From JANRJY01 sp033763735 (GTDB lineage: Bacteria > Bacteroidota > Bacteroidia > Cytophagales > UBA9547), in the NCBI GenBank assembly GCA_033763735.1, contig JANRJY010000079.1, forward strand, positions 1-58,369: a stretch of DNA of 58,369 bases, written 5' to 3'. Numbering within the stretch: position 1 is the first letter of the stretch; every line of letters starts with the position of its first letter. Below, piece after piece: positions 55,901 through 58,369 of this stretch. A model generated the notes under the pieces. It was not told the DNA's origin, did no database searches, and saw only the letters and a list, made by a program, of their open reading frames with translations. A program made the translations under genes and the position numbers.

Positions 55901-56212
55901 GCTTTCTAATCCCCAAAATACGCTAGCCACAATTACGGTAATAATTGCAAAACAAGTAAGTGCTAAATATGTAAAAGGTATCTTTCTTTGAAAATAAATG
56001 AAAAGTGAGGTAGAAATCATACCCAGAATACCTGAGAAAATAGGGACTCTAGTTAAAAACTCCTGCCCATATGCATCCAGAAACAAAGTACTTGCAGCTA
56101 CATCATAAGTCACTAAAAACACCCCAATAAAGAATGAATTAGCCAGAAGCAGATATACAGGACCTTCTTCGGCTTTATCAATATCTAAGATCTTTTGTAA
56201 TGCGTTGGCCAT
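52970..56212 (-). CDS. Nucleotide-transporter-like membrane protein fused to HEAT repeats and a cNMP-binding-like domain
   Basis: About 1080 residues from the chosen start MANALQKILDIDKAEEG; the frame opens 24 codons earlier with a short hydrophobic leader that does not match the family. Residues 1-440 contain about 12 membrane segments in the MFS/Npt (ATP-ADP-translocase-like) style. From about 460 to 900 there are HEAT-like helical repeats (for example RDIEPSVRFAAIKSAALV and PDELLRETAAWAII). Residues about 940-1070 form a cyclic-nucleotide-binding-like domain (SPLFILVHGKAYSK, LIGETLILESDIIENEII, LLFKIEKDKFYEQI). The GE of the phosphate-binding cassette is present, but the usual PR[ST]A arginine is missing. 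So it may act as a sensor or scaffold rather than a true cNMP binder. It heads the long operon. Confidence 0.82.
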   Translation of the reverse strand: MANALQKILDIDKAEEGPVYLLLANSFFIGVFLVTYDVAASTLFLDAYGQEFLTRVPIFSGILGMISTSLFIYFQRKIPFTYLALTCFAIITVIVASVFWGLESLKIKEVKFAAFILLGPINSIFLLCFYGTVSRSFSLKREKHMTNTVDQGQMVATTIAFFLIPVITGAIPYFSTDITKLMIISVFSGTLAFSFLLVFVFKYGNKALQREKKRLGSEVVAIPEMAKNPYVRMMALLFFFSVMATIFLEFSFLNVTVQKYKNENDLAAFLGVFGGATTLVSFLLQTLVADWAIKVYGPRVGLILIPTVLGLFTVLASIIGTIFGYTAEATSFILFFIFLSMSKMFLQSLREAFEDPIVKSLFIPLDFKVRFDVQSKIEGFFKEFSGFIAGGILTTLALLHFSELIYFSYLLVGVCVAYFFIVIQLFLEYRNTLTSALNQHRGDETFVDRKDYEVTDVLVKQLENKNENTVIYTLKLMEKLEPIMADNKYLSFFDKSHEKIKEHVIKRVSYNHTLQALDKLKKSAQSEKSPEIAKLATDALNNLNATDSQDISPNYTYFLTKSKKVQERIFAAHLIGRTKEDAYLPQLLLLLRDIEPSVRFAAIKSAALVKKHETWPILIEYLGSYTFTNAAAAALISYGEDILQALEAAFYKTNQSELIQEKIVQIYGRIRGEKVISLLWNKIDIPNKKIMNNVLLCLSSCGFRPKEDQISRIKQSIETDIGNSAWVIAALTELPNAHYATHLKRALEEEISFNFDNIYMLMALIYDPQSVKLVRQNIESGNVEGIVYGIELLDVFLADELKPILFPLLEDIPQDMRNEKLQNHFPRQKLDNIEVLIQIINRDYNSINKWTKACALYAYGNMKDAPMCDDLTANLFNPDELLRETAAWAIIQKNPALYHKLSHRIGEHAKRELDSLLLKTYDSTESIRSLTRIEKIFFLKNTNAFKHVKGAVLVEFVELIEEFRILKDEVILAKGASGESPLFILVHGKAYSKSDKGEIINEFFQNDLIGETLILESDIIENEIIAAEDCLLFKIEKDKFYEQINDNFEIAKELIKVVHKKFRTEKEIDEDELEEIVDKV

Positions 56213-56376
56213 AGTTAACGAAACTGCTGATAAAAATAATGAAAATAATGAAACATGTAAAAAAAATCTATTAAAATGAAACAATAAATGTGAAAAAGAG
56301 TATAAGGGATATTTTTTTTATACTTGTTTTTGGATTTTCACATAACAAATGAAGCTTTTTAAGTAAATATTGATTG

Positions 56377-56385
56377 CAAATGGTA
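56377..56385 (-). promoter_or_regulatory. Possible promoter of the long minus-strand operon (weak)
   Basis: On the minus strand TACCATTTG, one base longer than TAnnTTTG, lies about 165 bp before the start of the transporter-like gene; a TTTG lies 15 bp further upstream (56401-56404), closer than the normal 19-21 bp. The 56213-56452 stretch shows no better box for this strand, so this is only the best available candidate. Confidence 0.2.
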
Positions 56386-56429
56386 AAATAGAGACATAAA
56401 CAAAAATTTTAATTTAAATAATAAAAAAC

Positions 56430-56437
56430 TATATTTG
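56430..56437 (+). promoter_or_regulatory. tRNA promoter -7 box (TATATTTG)
   Basis: An exact TAnnTTTG match sits 15 bp before the first base of the tRNA, which puts the start of transcription just upstream of the mature 5' end. Confidence 0.55.
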
Positions 56438-56452
56438 CAGCCCTCAAAAAAA

Positions 56453-56526
56453 GGCGGGGTAGCTCAGATGGTTAGAGCACAGGATTCATAACCCTGAGGT
56501 CGGCAGTTCGATCCTGCTCCCCGCTA
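56453..56526 (+). tRNA. tRNA-Met (CAT anticodon)
   Basis: A full cloverleaf can be drawn: acceptor GGCGGGG with CCCCGCT (one G-T end pair), D-stem GCTC/GAGC, anticodon stem CAGGA/CCCTG (one A-C mismatch next to the loop), loop TTCATAA with anticodon CAT at 56487-56489, T-arm GGCAG/CTGCT with loop TTCGATC, discriminator A. The acceptor end pairs normally, so this is not the formyl-Met initiator. It is called elongator tRNA-Met; a lysidine-modified tRNA-Ile(CAT) is the alternative. CC but not the full CCA is encoded. An element is joined to its 3' half. Confidence 0.93.
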
Positions 56527-58030
56527 CCGAAGCATAACGGTCTCCAATACTGGAGGCCGTTTCTTTTTCTAACTCACTGTTTATCAGGAATAAATCTGAC
56601 AAAATTGGATTGTTTTCAGTAGTTCGATATTCTTGGTTTTCATAAATCAACTTTCCGGGAATTATCGAACTAACCAGCAAACGTTTTCCTTCAAGGTCGA
56701 GGTCATTCCACAACTTTTGCAAGTTACTCATCACTTTAAAGGCAAACTCCAACTGTTCTAACAGGTCTTTATTAACTTCTTGCAAGGCGACTTCCTTTTG
56801 TTTGAGAGTAATTAAATCTTCTGAATAGGATTTTTTCAAGCGATTATAAGAGTCAATATCAATTTGTTCTTGTATAAACATTCTATCTGCCTTTAACAGT
56901 GAAGCATCAACATCTTTGATAGCCTGCTCAACCTTTTGTAGCTCAACTTTGCGGTCACCATCTTCCTGTTTAGCAATCGCATCAAATAAATTCAGATATG
57001 TATCTGCGTGTTCAGGTTTTAAAGTTATTTTCTGTAACCAGCTACGGAAAGCCTCATTTGCTTCATCCGCTCTAAACCTCGTTTTGCATGGGGGTTGGCA
57101 GTGGTAGTACATAAATCGTTTACCTGTACAACTTCTGCTGCCACTGCCAGTAAGGGTTGTGTTACAAACAGAGCATTGCAAAAAACCTCGTAATGGGAGT
57201 TCTTCATTTAGTGTATTAGGCTTGCTAAATAACTGCCGTTTACCAGAGGCAATTTGTTGTACAGTATTAAATAAAGATTCAGGCACAATGGCTTCATGAA
57301 CTCCTTTTACCAATTGTGCAGGCTCATTACGATATGCTTTTATATATATTTTTCCAGCATACACATAATTATGAAATATTTCCGTGAAGTGAGCCTGCTG
57401 TAATGTCATCCCTTGGGGTTTGAGTATCTTTCTTATTGTTTGTTTATCATAGTTACCAGTTGAATACAGCTCAAACGCTTTAAGAATTAATTCAGCTTTT
57501 TTACCGTTCTTGATAAGCAACGGTTTATTTCTCTCGTCCCTGGTAAATCGATAGCCGTAGGGGGCCGCGTTGCACCAGCGCCCTTCCCTCATAGCCCTTC
57601 GTGTGCCTGCAATTGTATTTAGACTGCGCCTATCGTTTTCAATCTCTGGGCTAGTCAAATATATTGTTAGGAGTAATTTATTTTCAGGGATGCTTAAATC
57701 TAAAGGTTGCTCAGCAGCTTCACAATCAACGCCCAACTTTGCCAAATCTCTTATCATCATTAGCGCGTCAGTGATATTCCTACTGAATCTATCAAATCTT
57801 AAAAAGATTAACTTACTAACGATACCTTTATTTTTCTTAATAAGAGATAGCATCTTCTGAAACTCTGGCCTGTCAAAAGATTTTGCAGAATGGTCGTCCT
57901 GATAGTGGGCGACAATAGAGTAGTTTTTATTTTGACAGTATTTTTCAAGTTTTTCCTGTTGGTCGCGTAAGCTATAACCTAAAGCTTGTTCATCACTTGA
58001 TACGCGCGAATAAATAAATACCTTACTCAT
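56486..58030 (-). CDS. Large serine recombinase ending inside the tRNA gene
   Basis: 514 residues. The resolvase domain begins KVFIYSRVSSDEQALGYSL, with S11 in the catalytic position, and has LIFLRFDRFSRNI. The 'recombinase' domain follows (GTRRAMREGRWCNAAPYGYRF), then a zinc-ribbon (two Cys in LQCSVCNTTL, later YHCQPPC) and a C-terminal coiled coil. Large serine recombinases integrate and excise phages and other mobile elements at specific att sites. The last 13 codons and the TGA stop (56486-56488) are read from the antisense of the tRNA-Met gene, the stop using bases of its anticodon loop. The small upstream gene overlaps its start (GATGAGTAA). Confidence 0.92.
   Translation of the reverse strand: MSKVFIYSRVSSDEQALGYSLRDQQEKLEKYCQNKNYSIVAHYQDDHSAKSFDRPEFQKMLSLIKKNKGIVSKLIFLRFDRFSRNITDALMMIRDLAKLGVDCEAAEQPLDLSIPENKLLLTIYLTSPEIENDRRSLNTIAGTRRAMREGRWCNAAPYGYRFTRDERNKPLLIKNGKKAELILKAFELYSTGNYDKQTIRKILKPQGMTLQQAHFTEIFHNYVYAGKIYIKAYRNEPAQLVKGVHEAIVPESLFNTVQQIASGKRQLFSKPNTLNEELPLRGFLQCSVCNTTLTGSGSRSCTGKRFMYYHCQPPCKTRFRADEANEAFRSWLQKITLKPEHADTYLNLFDAIAKQEDGDRKVELQKVEQAIKDVDASLLKADRMFIQEQIDIDSYNRLKKSYSEDLITLKQKEVALQEVNKDLLEQLEFAFKVMSNLQKLWNDLDLEGKRLLVSSIIPGKLIYENQEYRTTENNPILSDLFLINSELEKETASSIGDRYASVAGSRIELPTSGL
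56489..56527. other. Probable attachment-site segment in the tRNA 3' half
   Basis: These 39 bases of the tRNA gene also encode the last 13 residues of the recombinase (VAGSRIELPTSGL) on the other strand. That overlap shows the element inserted at the tRNA 3' half and restored the tRNA. A second copy of part of this sequence would mark the far end of the element beyond this window. Confidence 0.6.
56536..56569 (+). terminator. Rho-independent terminator of the tRNA, inside the recombinase gene
   Basis: A 10-bp stem (AACGGTCTCC with GGAGGCCGTT, one G-T pair) and a 6-nt loop are followed by TTCTTTTTCT. It lies 9 bp after the tRNA and is active-looking on the plus strand. The same bases are coding sequence of the recombinase on the minus strand. 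Confidence 0.75.
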
Positions 58031-58166
58031 CCTTATTCTGATTTAACTCCTGTTTCTTTTTGTTTTTATATGCAATGTATGCAAGCCAAGCCAACGCCTT
58101 TAGTACCTCAATCGCATCTGGTGGAATTTCGGGTGCTTTTCTTTTATGTTTCTTCGGCTTGCTCAA
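58023..58166 (-). CDS. Small basic protein upstream of the recombinase
   Basis: 47 residues from a TTG start: MSKPKKHKRKAPEIPP, then the hydrophobic helix AIEVLKALAWLAYIAYK, then KNKKKQELNQNKDE. Its stop overlaps the recombinase ATG (GATGAGTAA junction), so the recombinase is probably translated after it. Its family is not recognised. It may be a recombinase accessory or recombination directionality factor-like protein; that is a guess based on place and size. Confidence 0.55.
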   Translation of the reverse strand: MSKPKKHKRKAPEIPPDAIEVLKALAWLAYIAYKNKKKQELNQNKDE

Positions 58167-58230
58167 AGATATTAAGGATTCGTTTTAAGTTTTAAAACAT
58201 CACCCTCTTTAATCTTTGAAGTTGGTTAGA

Positions 58231-58262
58231 TTTCAAATATCATTAATAAGTGATATTTGAAA
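58231..58262. promoter_or_regulatory. 12-bp inverted repeat, probable operator of the element
   Basis: TTTCAAATATCA, an 8-base spacer and TGATATTTGAAA form a perfect inverted repeat. It lies between the divergent small gene/recombinase unit and a plus-strand gene start at 58332, with a further partial half-site (ATCAAATAT) right after it. This is where a phage- or ICE-type repressor would bind. Confidence 0.5.
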
Positions 58263-58319
58263 ATCAAATATACTTTTTTAATAATATCAAAACAACTTTT
58301 TCAGAATATTTAAAAAATT

Positions 58320-58327
58320 TATATTTG
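58320..58327 (+). promoter_or_regulatory. Bacteroidota -7 box (TATATTTG)
   Basis: An exact TAnnTTTG match 4 bp before the GTG at 58332. The short distance implies a nearly leaderless message or a different start. Confidence 0.35.
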
Positions 58328-58331
58328 CTCT

Positions 58332-58369
58332 GTGTCGTTAGAAGAAACCATTGCAAGAAATATCGTAAC
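58332..58369 (+). CDS. Start of a gene cut by the window end
   Basis: From GTG 58332 the frame reads MSLEETIARNIV and runs off the edge. This opening resembles small helix-turn-helix (XRE-type) regulators of mobile elements, which fits the operator-like repeat upstream, but twelve residues are too few to assign a family. Confidence 0.3.
   Translation, partial: MSLEETIARNIV

Larger units (their letters stand above)
56489..58369. mobile_element. Left end of an integrated element at the tRNA gene (continues past window)
   Basis: The element starts at the tRNA and runs to the right edge. Visible cargo: a serine recombinase gene, a 47-residue small gene just upstream of it and a divergent promoter/operator region with the start of a further gene. 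The right end and cargo are not in view, so its class (phage, ICE or island) cannot be given. Confidence 0.7.

Noticed and set aside
56213..56284. 24-codon extension of the transporter-like gene
   Set aside because: The next Met begins a family-like cytosolic leader (ANALQKIL); the extension would add an odd hydrophobic lead.
56453..56526. Initiator tRNA-fMet
   Set aside because: The acceptor end is paired (no 1-72 mismatch) and the GGG/CCC anticodon-stem pattern of initiators is missing.

Overview
The window is AT-rich chromosomal DNA from a member of the Bacteroidota, probably an environmental chitinophagal, saprospiral or sphingobacterial lineage; the class cannot be fixed from this sequence alone. 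The evidence is exact TAnnTTTG boxes (the Bacteroidota -7 promoter element) before several genes, type IX secretion (T9SS) C-terminal sorting domains, families largely confined to the phylum (DUF5606, DUF5618, DUF6048/DUF6452-like, OMP_b-brl-type receptor) and a DUF1343/NamZ muramidase.

Layout. 1-2456: the 5' end of a GH3-like gene, then small accessory genes, including a DUF2971 gene broken twice. 2492-12114: housekeeping and cell-surface genes (ruvB, a 2OG-Fe(II) oxygenase, rarA, engB, DUF5606, an outer-membrane receptor, an acyl-CoA-binding protein, namZ-like, DinB-like and a frameshifted mscL). 12274-20478: citrate synthase converges, over a strong hairpin, on a minus-strand operon yebC-hemN-hemJ-dtd-GT4-hisD; then a LOG-family gene and a TPR gene. 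20588-28013: etfB-thioesterase-etfA, bifunctional nuclease, rpe, moxR, a rhodanese-thioredoxin lipoprotein, and groS-groL.

28205-56212 is the most unusual part: about 28 kb of ten minus-strand genes with overlaps or gaps of at most about 30 bp, so probably one transcription unit. In reading order it encodes (1) a nucleotide-transporter-like membrane protein fused to HEAT repeats and a cyclic-nucleotide-binding-like domain, (2) a protein with a TIR domain followed by two further TIR-like domains, (3) a membrane-anchored nSTAND1 NTPase with a coiled coil and a WD40 propeller, (4) a TPR/beta-barrel outer-membrane protein, (5) a repeat lipoprotein, (6 and 7) two giant T9SS-sorted surface proteins of about 2195 and 2943 residues, (8) a formylglycine-generating-enzyme-like protein, and (9 and 10) a small lipoprotein and an outer-membrane protein. 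My reading is a candidate inside-to-outside signalling or surface-effector system: TIR/STAND/nucleotide-handling modules in or at the inner membrane, co-expressed with an outer-membrane and surface apparatus. That is inference; its function is unknown.

56453-58369: a tRNA with CAT anticodon carries the left end of an integrated element. The element's serine recombinase reads antisense into the tRNA and takes its last 13 codons and its stop from it. A short TTG-start gene and a divergent promoter/operator region follow, and the element runs out of the window.
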